From the NCBI GenBank assembly GCA_028687585.1, contig JAQTZV010000008.1, forward strand, positions 62,001 to 126,000: a stretch of 64,000 bases of DNA, in the 5' to 3' direction. The notes beneath the pieces were generated by a model. The model had not been told where the DNA came from and ran no database searches. It saw only the letters and a program-made list of their open reading frames with translations. Positions within the stretch are counted from its first letter, which is position 1. The number at the start of each line of letters is the position of its first letter. The translations under genes and the position numbers were made by a program. This DNA comes from Desulfuromonadaceae bacterium. GTDB taxonomy: Bacteria > Desulfobacterota > Desulfuromonadia > Geobacterales > Pseudopelobacteraceae. Positions 36,145-44,797 of the stretch are shown piece by piece.

Positions 36145-37152
36145 TTACGCCACCAGATACTTCTCCACCGCATCAGGTCCCATATCGTTAACAACCGAAA
36201 ACAGCTGTTTCGTATCATTGAAACGCTGCTCTATTCTGCATTCGGCGCCCGGTTCGGCTTTTGTATAGCGCAGCATGATTCTGGCGCTTAACCTGAAGAG
36301 CTCTTCGTCCTGCTCACCGACAATGATCACCACCGGTGTGTTGCCATCGAGCCAGGTAAGGGCGGTTTCTCCGGCCTGGCGGGCAAGTTCAAGCTGGTTG
36401 TTGTCCGCCTCGCTGCGTCCCATTATCGCTTTACTCTGTGGTCCGATACGGAAATGGCGGCCGGTTTTCAGCAGCCGGAAATCACGCTGGTTGAGCTCTT
36501 CAGAATGAGCGAAGACATCCTTGATTTTGGGAACGAATGACAGTTCAGTGAGCAGACAGCCACCGGCCGGGCAGGGGTAGTTCTTTACATCCAGATCTTC
36601 AGCCATCTGCATCTGCACTGAACGCGACCGCCCTTCAATCGCCAGCAGTTTGCTCCGGTCTACCCATCCCTCTTTTTCGGGGATCGTCGGTTCAAAATGA
36701 CGGGCAGAAAGCGGGCGCAACAGCAGGCCGTCAAGCCCGCTTTCCCGTTCAATTACCCGCAGTGTGTCCCGTCTCTGGCTCATCGGGCGCTGACCAAGCA
36801 CTTCTCCGGTAAAAACAAAGTCAGCACCGCTTTCGAGCATATACTCTTTGGCCTTCTTAAGCAGATATATCCGGCAGTCAATACATGGATTGACGCCCTT
36901 GCCGTAACCGTGGACCGGATTCCGGACAATTTCCAGATAATCCAGGCCTTTATGCACCACTTTGATCGGAATGCTGTATTCCTGGGCAACACGGACCGCT
37001 TCAGATTTACAGCCGGAATTTTTGCCGGTACAGGTACAAAACGGGGAGGTAAAGTTGAGGGCCTCGACGTCAATATCAAGATCAAGCATCATCTTGACGG
37101 CAAGGGTTGAGTCGAGTCCCCCCGAGAGGAGGGCGATTGCTTTTCGTTTCAT
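36145..37152 (-). CDS. PP-loop ATPase (MnmA/ThiI-like tRNA thiolation family)
   Basis: About 335 aa. The PP-loop LLSGGLDSTLAVKM is at the N-terminus. NPCIDCRIYLLKKA carries a CxxC, PSMSQRR-type VLGQRPMSQRRDTLRVIE is conserved, and a CPAGGCLLTE motif follows. This is the pattern of the COG1365/MnmA-like family found in anaerobes, often annotated as a thiouridylase. The catalytic cysteines make sulfur transfer plausible, but the substrate is not established. ATG 37152 follows GGAG; ATG 37173 is in frame upstream. Confidence 0.8.
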   Translation of the reverse strand: MKRKAIALLSGGLDSTLAVKMMLDLDIDVEALNFTSPFCTCTGKNSGCKSEAVRVAQEYSIPIKVVHKGLDYLEIVRNPVHGYGKGVNPCIDCRIYLLKKAKEYMLESGADFVFTGEVLGQRPMSQRRDTLRVIERESGLDGLLLRPLSARHFEPTIPEKEGWVDRSKLLAIEGRSRSVQMQMAEDLDVKNYPCPAGGCLLTELSFVPKIKDVFAHSEELNQRDFRLLKTGRHFRIGPQSKAIMGRSEADNNQLELARQAGETALTWLDGNTPVVIIVGEQDEELFRLSARIMLRYTKAEPGAECRIEQRFNDTKQLFSVVNDMGPDAVEKYLVA

Positions 37153-37339
37153 AAAGAGCTCCTGGGGCTCCATGACGAGAACATTCAGAATGGGCAGTGA
37201 CCGTCACAGGACCAATTTCTGCCAAGCTAACATGACGTACCGAAGATTGTAAAGCGGTTAGTCGAAAAAATGACACTTGAACTCTGCTGAACTTCTGCTA
37301 CTATCCACAAATTATTGCTGTGGTTTGCTTATAGGTTTA

Positions 37340-38587
37340 ATGATGGCCTCTTCTCCCGAAAAATTCTTTTTAGGACGTCAACCGATTCTTGATCGCAATC
37401 AGGAGATTATCGGCTTTGAACTGCTGTTCCGTTCCGCCGATATTGGGCATGCGGTTTTTGACAACTATTCCCAGGCGTGTTCGGACGTTATCACGCATGC
37501 ACTTTCTTCTTTCGGCATAGATGAGGTTCTCGGTGGAAAGCTGGGCTATATAAACATATATCTCGACTTGCTGCTGTCGGATTTACCTGAACTTTTGCCG
37601 AAGGATTCAGTTGTCCTTGAGCTGCTGGAGACGATCAAGCTCGACGCCCAGGTGCTTGAACGCTGTCGTGAGCTGAAAGAGATGGGCTATACCCTCGCCC
37701 TTGATGATCATGTTTTTGACTCCTCCAATAATGAATTTTATTTTGTCGCTGATATTATCAAAATAGATATTCTTGACACTGGAATGGAAGCATTGCCGGA
37801 GGTGATCAGGCAGTTCCGCAATTATCCGGTCAAGCTATTGGCTGAAAAAGTGGAAACGGTGGAACAGTTTCAGATCTGTTACGATTTGGGCTTTGATCTG
37901 TTTCAAGGCTATTTCTTCGCGCGGCCGGTGGTGCTCAAAAAAAGAAAGATCGATGTTTCGGAGTTCGCGTTGCTCAAGTTGCTGCAGCAATTGTCCATGA
38001 AAGCCAGTATCGAGATGATAGAAATGACTTTCAAAGAGAATCCCGGTCTTTCTTACAACCTGCTGAAGCTCGTAAATTCGGTATCTCTCGGGATGCGTGA
38101 AAAAATCAAAACATTGCGGCATGCGATTCTTCTCATCGGGATGAACCCTCTGAGGCGCTGGACGCAGCTGTCTCTGTTTGCCGGGCATGATACACGCGGC
38201 ATTAATCACCCGTTGCTTGAGATGGGTGCCGTCCGCGGAAGACTTATGGAGATTATGTTTAAGCAGTTGGTCGGACGTGTATTCAGTGATGAACAGGCTG
38301 AGGCTGCGTTTATGGTAGGAATTCTTTCCCTGCTGGATGTTTTGTTTGACACGCCGATGGAAGAGATTATTGCCAACCTCAACCTCAATGATGATGTCAG
38401 CTCGGCTCTGCTAAATCGGGGAGGCCGGCTTGGCAATATGTTGATGCTGACGGAAAAACTTGAGGTGACGGATTTTGCTGCGGTAACGGTTCTTCTCGGC
38501 GAGTGCGGGGTCTCACTCGATCAACTGCTGACGGCACAACTTGAGGCGTTTAACTGGAGAAGCTCTATCATTCATCAGGAAGAGTAG
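37340..38587 (+). CDS. EAL-HDOD two-domain signalling protein (YuxH-like)
   Basis: About 415 aa. The N-terminal half is an EAL domain starting FLGRQPILDRNQEIIGFELLFR, where the EAL triplet reads ELL and catalytic residues are degenerate, so phosphodiesterase activity is unlikely. The C-terminal half is an HDOD domain (SIEMIEMTFKENPGLSYNLLKLVNS and KTLRHAILLIGMNPLRRW). Such proteins are common in Geobacter and are thought to act as scaffolds in c-di-GMP or stress signalling. ATG 37340 is chosen because the EAL domain begins there. Confidence 0.85.
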   Translation: MMASSPEKFFLGRQPILDRNQEIIGFELLFRSADIGHAVFDNYSQACSDVITHALSSFGIDEVLGGKLGYINIYLDLLLSDLPELLPKDSVVLELLETIKLDAQVLERCRELKEMGYTLALDDHVFDSSNNEFYFVADIIKIDILDTGMEALPEVIRQFRNYPVKLLAEKVETVEQFQICYDLGFDLFQGYFFARPVVLKKRKIDVSEFALLKLLQQLSMKASIEMIEMTFKENPGLSYNLLKLVNSVSLGMREKIKTLRHAILLIGMNPLRRWTQLSLFAGHDTRGINHPLLEMGAVRGRLMEIMFKQLVGRVFSDEQAEAAFMVGILSLLDVLFDTPMEEIIANLNLNDDVSSALLNRGGRLGNMLMLTEKLEVTDFAAVTVLLGECGVSLDQLLTAQLEAFNWRSSIIHQEE

Positions 38588-38616
38588 TAGTACGCTGCTT
38601 TTACTCACCGTCTTTT

Positions 38617-38784
38617 TCAGATCGCGAATGATAACAATGAACATCCCTCCTGCAGGAACCTCTTCTCATTATCTTGGTCCACAACCCAATACAGGTGGTC
38701 TTCTCCCAGCATGATGGCAACCGGCGCATTAAGGGAGAGCGCATATAGCTGAGCTACTGAATAGAACGGAAATTTTGCGTACAT
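38617..38784 (-). CDS. Small hypothetical protein (55 aa)
   Basis: A minus-strand frame from ATG 38784 to TGA 38617, reading MYAKFPFYSVAQLYALSLNA and then MLGEDHLYWVVDQDNEKRF. It has a good AAAGGA seven bases before the ATG and reads as a compact folded protein. It fills part of the otherwise gene-free 38.6-38.97 kb gap. No family is recognised. It overlaps no other gene, which supports it. Confidence 0.5.
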   Translation of the reverse strand: MYAKFPFYSVAQLYALSLNAPVAIMLGEDHLYWVVDQDNEKRFLQEGCSLLSFAI

Positions 38785-38970
38785 GAGGAATTCCTTTACT
38801 GTCTGAAAGTTGTTGAGTGTCTAAAAAAATCTCTTAGCAATTTGCACTATGCATGCCAATCATAAAAAACGTATCAGGTCAAACTGTTGCGTTTGCATGT
38901 CAAATATATGACTAAAATATGTGCATAGATGTAGCATTTTTTTCAAAATAATGACTGGAGTGTGCAACGT

Positions 38971-39525
38971 ATGTGGGCAACAAACCTGTTAACTCGATAT
39001 CTTGACGGTACACCGCTTGAAATTGTTCTTGAACATAGCCGGAATGTTGCGGACCTCGCGCTGGAAGTTGCCGATCACCTGTCGTTGCCGGAAGAAACCC
39101 GCTATTTTATTGAAGAAGCAGCGCTGATTCATGATATCGGCGTCTGCCGGGTACATGCGCCCAGCCTTGGGCTGCATGGCCCGCATCCGTATATTACGCA
39201 CGGAGTTCACGGACGTGAAATTCTCGACCGGGAAGGATTTCCGCTCCATGCGTTGGTCTGTGAGCGTCACACCGGTGTCGGCTTGACGCTCACAGATATT
39301 GTCCGGCAAAATTTACCGTTGCCGCATAGAGAGATGTGTCCCGAGTCACTACCCGAGCAGATCATCTGTTTTGCCGATCTGTTTTATTCGAAAAAGCCGG
39401 GTAGATTGTCCGAACGCAAAACAGTTGAAAAGGTACGAAAGAAACTGCTCCCGTTTGGAGAAGAAAAGGTGGAAATATTTGACTCCTGGCTCGTCAGGTT
39501 TGGTGTGGGAGAAATCAATCGCTGA
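38971..39525 (+). CDS. HD-domain phosphohydrolase
   Basis: About 184 aa. It contains LEHSRNVADLALEVADHL, AALIHDIGVCRVHAP (HD metal pair), THGVHGREIL and a second His in CERHTGVGLT, with a late Asp in CFADLFYSKKP. This is the HDIG-type subfamily of small metal-dependent phosphohydrolases. ATG 38971 is selected because CTGGAG lies ten bases before it; the GTG at 38962 is too close to that site. The substrate is unknown. Confidence 0.82.
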   Translation: MWATNLLTRYLDGTPLEIVLEHSRNVADLALEVADHLSLPEETRYFIEEAALIHDIGVCRVHAPSLGLHGPHPYITHGVHGREILDREGFPLHALVCERHTGVGLTLTDIVRQNLPLPHREMCPESLPEQIICFADLFYSKKPGRLSERKTVEKVRKKLLPFGEEKVEIFDSWLVRFGVGEINR

Positions 39526-39715
39526 AATGACCGATTATTAGTAAGTTAGAAGTTATTTTCTGCGCTTTTCAGGCTGAAAACAACTTCGTTAACGCACGTA
39601 TCCTGTTTATCAGGGTTACGGCAGACGCCCGAAATGCGGTTGCTTTTTATCTGTCCTTGTTTTACATTAACCCCCCTTTTACAGCATAGTTATCTAATTC
39701 ATCAGGCGGTTCCCT

Positions 39716-40795
39716 GTGCAGAATAATACATTAACCATTCAAGAACTTCGGGCGCGGATAGATACTATCGACGATTCCATACTCGATCTGTTAAATGAAC
39801 GATCCCAGATCGTTCTTGATGTTGGCCGTCTTAAATCAGGCAAAAATCTCGATTTTCACGTTCCGGGTCGGGAACGGCAAATCTATGAACGATTGCTGAG
39901 TCAAAATTCCGGCCCGTTTCCTAATGATGCTCTGAAAAATATTTATCGCGAAATAATATCTGCATGCCTTGCTCTGGAATCGCCGATGAAAGTTGCGTTT
40001 CTGGGGCCCAAGGCAACCTTCAGCCATCTGGCGACGATGCAGCAGTTTGGTCTTTCAGCCGAATTTGTCCCGATGAAGTCAATCCCGTCCGTCTTTGAAG
40101 AGGTGGAAAAGGGCAAAGCGCTCTACGGCGTTGTGCCGGTCGAAAATTCGACCGAAGGGGTCATATCCCACACTCTCGATATGTTCACGGAAAGCACGCT
40201 GCAAATCACTGCAGAGATTCTTCTTGAGGTGCATCACGACCTGTTGTCCCGCACCGGTCGCCTGGAAGACATCAAGAAGGTTTATTCGCATGCGCAGCCG
40301 ATTGCCCAGTGTCGTCAATGGCTTGATGATAATCTGCCGGGCATTCCGCTGGTCGATGTTGCCTCCACGGCCGTAGCGGCCCAGATTGTCAGTGAGGATT
40401 ACACCGCCGCCGCCATAGCCAGTGAGTTGGCCGCCTCACTCTATGATATCAAGGTTGTCAGGAGCAGGATTGAGGACCAGGTCAACAACTTTACCCGTTT
40501 TCTGGTAGTGTCCCGTAAGGGGTGTGACCGCTCGGGCAGCGACAAAACTTCAGTGCTCTTCTCGGTTAAAGATGAACCGGGGATTCTCTGCCGTATGCTG
40601 GAACCGTTTGCCAGGCGGGGGATCAACCTCACCAAAATCGAATCGCGACCATACAAGAGCAAGGCGTGGGAGTACATATTCTTCCTTGATCTCTTCGGTC
40701 ATGTTTCCGATCCTGAAGTATCCGAAGCTCTGGATGAACTCAAAGGGTGTTGCCAGTTTCTCAAGGTTCTCGGATCATATCCGAGGTCAATGTAG
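39716..40795 (+). CDS. pheA: Bifunctional chorismate mutase/prephenate dehydratase (P-protein)
   Basis: A 359-aa enzyme of phenylalanine synthesis. The N-terminal chorismate mutase helix bundle (LRARIDTIDDSILDLLNERS) covers about 1-85. The prephenate dehydratase domain starts VAFLGPKATFSHLA and includes VPVENSTEGVISHTLDM and the catalytic Thr-Arg-Phe as NNFTRFLVVS. An ACT regulatory domain (SVLFSVKDEPGILCRMLEPF, then ESRPYKSKAWEY with the Phe-binding ESRP) ends the protein. It starts at GTG 39716. First gene of the aromatic-amino-acid/cmk/ispH/rpsA run. Confidence 0.96.
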   Translation: MQNNTLTIQELRARIDTIDDSILDLLNERSQIVLDVGRLKSGKNLDFHVPGRERQIYERLLSQNSGPFPNDALKNIYREIISACLALESPMKVAFLGPKATFSHLATMQQFGLSAEFVPMKSIPSVFEEVEKGKALYGVVPVENSTEGVISHTLDMFTESTLQITAEILLEVHHDLLSRTGRLEDIKKVYSHAQPIAQCRQWLDDNLPGIPLVDVASTAVAAQIVSEDYTAAAIASELAASLYDIKVVRSRIEDQVNNFTRFLVVSRKGCDRSGSDKTSVLFSVKDEPGILCRMLEPFARRGINLTKIESRPYKSKAWEYIFFLDLFGHVSDPEVSEALDELKGCCQFLKVLGSYPRSM

Positions 40796-40807
40796 GGGGG
40801 CGGGCAG

Positions 40808-41671
40808 ATGACCATTATGATAAATCGGTTGGCAATAATAGGAGTGGGGCTGATCGGAGGCTCCCTGGCACGTGCCCTGCGTGAAGCAGGCGCTGTGGGG
40901 AGTGTCGTCGGCATCGGCAGATCTCTCGCTAACCTTGAGGAGGCACTTGCCCTGGGGATTTGTGATGAGATTACCCGGGACGTCCGCAAAGGGGTAGCGG
41001 GGGCAGACATGGTGTTTATTTCCGTACCGGTCTGTGCCATTCCTGCTGTAGTTGCAGAGATTGCCCCGTCGTTGGCTCCCGGCTGCATTGTCACGGACGG
41101 CGGCAGCGTCAAGACGGCTATTGTCAGCGAGTGCGAAGCGCTTATGCCGTCCGGATGTCACTTTGTTGGGGGACACCCCATCGCCGGCACCGAGCATTCG
41201 GGGGCTGCGGCCTCGTTTGCCACGCTCTACCGGGGCAAACGCTGTATTTTGACTCCCACTGAGCGCACGGACCGTGCCGCTCTGGCGACGGTTGACCATC
41301 TTTGGCGTCTTACCGGGGCAGAAGTCTGCTCCATGGAGCCGGGGCATCATGATCGTATTTTTGCCGAGATTTCACATCTGCCCCATATGGCAGCCTATGC
41401 CTTGGTGCATGCGGTGGGCACGGCTGACGTGGAGGGTGAAAACGTACTCTCCTACACAGCGGGCGGTTTTCGCGACTTTACCCGTATCGCATCTTCCGAT
41501 CCGGCCATGTGGCGCGATATTTCGCTGATGAACCGGGAGGCGCTTTTGAAGAGTATCGACGGCTTTTCCGCCAGTCTGGCCGAACTGCGCAGACGGATCG
41601 ACACGAGCGATCAGGCCGGCTTGACCGAGTTCTTTACCATCGCAAAACAGTTCCGCGACGGAATAGTCTGA
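40808..41671 (+). CDS. tyrA: Prephenate dehydrogenase
   Basis: A 287-aa enzyme that makes 4-hydroxyphenylpyruvate for tyrosine. The N-terminal NAD(P) motif is LAIIGVGLIGGSLARAL, followed by VFISVPVCAIPAV, DGGSVKTAIV, VGGHPIAGTEHSGAA and HDRIFAEISHLPHMAAYAL. These are the canonical TyrA blocks, including the catalytic His in GGHPIAG. No ACT domain is fused. It begins 12 bp after pheA. Confidence 0.95.
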   Translation: MTIMINRLAIIGVGLIGGSLARALREAGAVGSVVGIGRSLANLEEALALGICDEITRDVRKGVAGADMVFISVPVCAIPAVVAEIAPSLAPGCIVTDGGSVKTAIVSECEALMPSGCHFVGGHPIAGTEHSGAAASFATLYRGKRCILTPTERTDRAALATVDHLWRLTGAEVCSMEPGHHDRIFAEISHLPHMAAYALVHAVGTADVEGENVLSYTAGGFRDFTRIASSDPAMWRDISLMNREALLKSIDGFSASLAELRRRIDTSDQAGLTEFFTIAKQFRDGIV

Positions 41672-41690
41672 TACACAATCAATAGCATTC

Positions 41691-41814
41691 TTTAACAGGG
41701 ATGAGCAGGATGAAGGGGGTAAAATCATGAGCTTTTGGATTCTATCTATAAAACTTTACGTAACTGTTTAATTTTAATGATTTTATCCTGTCCACCCCCT
41801 TTATCCCTGTTAAA
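41691..41814. repeat. Imperfect inverted-repeat element between tyrA and aroA
   Basis: The left end TTTAACAGGGATGAGCAGGA (41691 on) and right end ending TTATCCCTGTTAAA (to 41814) are inverted copies. The inner ends AAAATCAT and ATGATTTT also pair. The roughly 48 nt between hold no gene. It resembles short AACAGGGAT/AGGATAAAA elements that I recall as dispersed in related genomes. Confidence 0.55.
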
Positions 41815-41886
41815 TCGGTTTTGTTTTTTCGTTGATTTTCTATCTGATACTGAAATAGTTTATATACAAACTTGTCTGGAGTGCCC

Positions 41887-43176
41887 GTGAATTCAATTAC
41901 CATACAACCTGCAGCTTCTGTACGGGGCGACATCGTCGTTCCCGGTGATAAATCAATTTCCCACCGTTCAATCATGCTCGGCGCGATAGCCAATGGCGTC
42001 ACCACGGTGCGCGGCTTTCTCCGTGGCGAAGACAACATGTCAACCATGCACGCATTTCGTGCCATGGGAGTTGCAATCGCTGATGATGGCGAAATAATTC
42101 AGATTACCGGAAGAGGACTGCATGGCCTTAAAGAACCGGGTGATGTTCTCGACTGCGGAAATTCCGGAACCACAATCAGACTGATTACCGGTCTTCTTTC
42201 CGGGCAGGCGTTTTTCTCTGTGGTGACCGGTGACCAATATCTGCGCAAGCGCCCCATGAAGCGTGTTGTTGAACCACTTTCTCTCATGGGTGCCCGCATT
42301 GCCGGTCGTAACGGCGGTACGTTGGCTCCGTTGGCTATCAATGGCGGCAGCCTGAAAGGGATCAGTTATCAATCACCGGTTTCAAGTGCCCAGATCAAAT
42401 CATCAATCATGCTGGCTGCTCTGTACGCTGACGGTGCAACCACTGTTACCGAACCGAGTCTCTCTCGAGATCATTCCGAGCGGATGTTTCGTTATTTCGG
42501 CGCCTCGCTTGACATACTCAATGATGGCGTAACGGTCCGTGGCGGTGTGGAACTAACCGCTCAGGAGGTAACAGTACCGGGCGATATCTCGTCGGCCGCT
42601 TTTTTTATAGTGGCGGCGTTAATAACGCCAAACTCAGAACTGCTTATAAAAAACGTCGGTGTGAACCCCTCCCGGACCGGCGTTATCGATATTCTTCAGG
42701 CCATGGGAGGAGATATTCAGCTGGTGGACCTGCGTGACGTTTCCGGTGAACCGGTAGCGGACTTGCTGGTTCGCTCCTCCCGTCTGAAGGGCACCAGAAT
42801 TTCAGGAAGTGTTGTTCCGCGTGCCATTGATGAATTCCCGGCTATCTGTGTCGCCGCCGCACGAGCAGAAGGGGTAACGACTATCAGGGATGCCAAAGAA
42901 TTGCGGGTGAAAGAGACCGACCGGATCACCGCCATGGCGGTCAATCTCAAAAAGCTGGGTATCACGGTCACCGAAGCTGAAGACGGCATGGATATTACCG
43001 GTTCCGAGCAACTACTCGGCGGGGCTGTTGACAGTTGTGGTGATCATCGCATCGCTATGTCCATGTCCATTGCCGCTCTGGTTGCCGCCGATGCAATCAC
43101 CGTGTCAGATATCGGCTGTGTTGCAACCTCTTTCCCGACTTTTTTCCCGCTGTTGGAAAAAGTGGCGTTACAATAA
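41887..43176 (+). CDS. aroA: 3-phosphoshikimate 1-carboxyvinyltransferase (EPSP synthase)
   Basis: About 429 aa. PGDKSISHRSIMLGAIA near the N-terminus binds shikimate-3-phosphate and PEP. DCGNSGTTIRLITGLL, SRDHSERMFRYFGA, and AIDEFPAICVAAARAEG and DAKELRVKETDRI contain the catalytic acid and the R/K anion contacts. SCGDHRIAMSMSIAAL is also present. GTG 41887 follows GGAG; TTG 41872 is an alternative. It catalyses the sixth step of the shikimate pathway and is followed by cmk after three bases, as in many bacteria. Confidence 0.95.
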   Translation: MNSITIQPAASVRGDIVVPGDKSISHRSIMLGAIANGVTTVRGFLRGEDNMSTMHAFRAMGVAIADDGEIIQITGRGLHGLKEPGDVLDCGNSGTTIRLITGLLSGQAFFSVVTGDQYLRKRPMKRVVEPLSLMGARIAGRNGGTLAPLAINGGSLKGISYQSPVSSAQIKSSIMLAALYADGATTVTEPSLSRDHSERMFRYFGASLDILNDGVTVRGGVELTAQEVTVPGDISSAAFFIVAALITPNSELLIKNVGVNPSRTGVIDILQAMGGDIQLVDLRDVSGEPVADLLVRSSRLKGTRISGSVVPRAIDEFPAICVAAARAEGVTTIRDAKELRVKETDRITAMAVNLKKLGITVTEAEDGMDITGSEQLLGGAVDSCGDHRIAMSMSIAALVAADAITVSDIGCVATSFPTFFPLLEKVALQ

Positions 43177-43179
43177 CCG

Positions 43180-43881
43180 ATGCCTTTGCGACCAGACGGA
43201 ATAGTCATCGCAATTGACGGACCTTCCGGTGCCGGGAAAAGTACTCTTGCACGTCTCCTTGCTGAACGCCTCGGGTATATCCAGATCGACACCGGAGCCA
43301 TGTATCGGGCGGCCGCCCTGTTGCTCTCACGTGCAGGCGTTAATCTTGATGATTCTGCTGCTGTTGAGCAGTTTTGCCGGAACCTGGATATCAGACTCGA
43401 ACTGGATTCAGGCAGGCAGGTGGTCCGTGCCAATGGTACCGATGTGACCGACAAAATCCGGTCAGCGGAAATGTCGCTGCTAACTTCTCGAACCGCAACG
43501 CTCAAACCGGTACGTGAAGCGATGCGGAAAGCGCAGCAACTGATGGGAAGCAGGGGAGGGGTTGTTCTAGAAGGGCGTGACATCGGCACGGTGGTCTTTC
43601 CGGAAGCTGAAATTAAATTTTATCTCAGTGCCTCTGTGGAAGAGCGCGCCAGAAGACGCTGTGAAGAAATGATAAGTAACGGGGAACCGGCATCTCTTGC
43701 TGAAACGATTTTAGCTGTAGAAAAACGGGACCAGCAGGACTCCGGGAGGGATATTGCACCACTCAGGCAGGCCGATGATGCGGTGCTGATCGATTCGTCC
43801 CGGCTTTCTATCGATGAGGTGTTGCGGAGCATGGAGACCCTCTGCCGTCATAAAATAGAGAACATTGATACGTTGCCATGA
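43180..43881 (+). CDS. cmk: Cytidylate kinase
   Basis: A 233-aa nucleoside monophosphate kinase that phosphorylates CMP and dCMP. The P-loop IDGPSGAGKSTLARLLAERLG leads into IDTGAMYRAAAL (nucleoside contacts), VVLEGRDIGTVVFPEAEIKF and a C-terminal RQADDAVLIDSS. Its length is normal. The stop overlaps the ispH start (ATGA), so the two are translationally coupled. Confidence 0.95.
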   Translation: MPLRPDGIVIAIDGPSGAGKSTLARLLAERLGYIQIDTGAMYRAAALLLSRAGVNLDDSAAVEQFCRNLDIRLELDSGRQVVRANGTDVTDKIRSAEMSLLTSRTATLKPVREAMRKAQQLMGSRGGVVLEGRDIGTVVFPEAEIKFYLSASVEERARRRCEEMISNGEPASLAETILAVEKRDQQDSGRDIAPLRQADDAVLIDSSRLSIDEVLRSMETLCRHKIENIDTLP

Positions 43882-44720
43882 ATGTTATCCTTGCAAAGCA
43901 GGCCGGTTTTTGTTTCGGGGTAAAGCGGGCAACCCAGATTGCCTTTGAGGCTGCCGGCAAAAATAAAATAACCTACACACTCGGGCCGATTATTCATTCT
44001 CCACAAGTTGTCGGTAAACTTGAAGAGCTGGGTATCCGTGCCGTTGACTCTCTTGATGGCCTTGAAGAGGGAACCATAATTATCCGGTCACATGGTGTCG
44101 AGCAGAAAGAGATTAACGAGGCTCAGCAGAAAAAACTTGATATTGTCGATGCGACATGTCCGTTTGTAAAAAAAGCTCAGGAGCATGTGAAAAGCCTTTC
44201 AGATGCCGGGTACAGTGTTGTCGTTGTCGGTGATGCTGATCATCCTGAAGTTCAGGGAATTGTTTCCTACGGCGGTGAGAAGATTTATGTTGTCGCGTCA
44301 AGCGATGATGTTAAAAAACTCCCTAAAATGAAAAGGATCGGAGTGGTAGCGCAGACCACCCAGTCGTTTGAAAATCTGAAAAATGTGGTGTCGGGATGTT
44401 TGCAGCGTGGCGGTGAAATTCGTGTCTTCAACACCATTTGTGACGCCACCGCCGTTCGTCAGGAAGAAGCGAAAGAGCTGGCCGGCCGCGTTGGATGCAT
44501 GCTGGTTATCGGCGGGTTTAACAGTGCAAATACGCGCCGCCTGCTTGAAGTCTGTGCCGGGATTCAGCCGCGCACCTACCATATTGAAACGGCCTCTGAA
44601 ATTAACCCGGCCTGGTTTACCGGTGTCGAACAGGTAGGAGTGACGGCCGGCGCTTCGACTCCCAAGTGGATAATCGATGAAGTTTTGAATAAAATTGAGC
44701 AATTGAATAAAAGCGATTGA
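43878..44720 (+). CDS. ispH: 4-hydroxy-3-methylbut-2-enyl diphosphate reductase
   Basis: A 280-aa iron-sulfur enzyme of the MEP isoprenoid pathway that makes IPP and DMAPP from HMBPP. The three cluster cysteines are in KQAGFCFGVKRA, VDATCPFVKKAQEHV and NTICDATAVRQEEA. Substrate contacts GPIIHSPQVV, IIRSHGVEQ and GASTPKWIIDEV are present. The downstream rpsA is a frequent neighbour of ispH, fused to it in some other bacteria. Confidence 0.96.
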   Translation: MNVILAKQAGFCFGVKRATQIAFEAAGKNKITYTLGPIIHSPQVVGKLEELGIRAVDSLDGLEEGTIIIRSHGVEQKEINEAQQKKLDIVDATCPFVKKAQEHVKSLSDAGYSVVVVGDADHPEVQGIVSYGGEKIYVVASSDDVKKLPKMKRIGVVAQTTQSFENLKNVVSGCLQRGGEIRVFNTICDATAVRQEEAKELAGRVGCMLVIGGFNSANTRRLLEVCAGIQPRTYHIETASEINPAWFTGVEQVGVTAGASTPKWIIDEVLNKIEQLNKSD

Positions 44721-44797
44721 AATATTATGTTCATATTGATACATTGCTACGCTTAATAAAAACAGAAGAACGATAAATGTCCAGGGGGTATGGTGTA

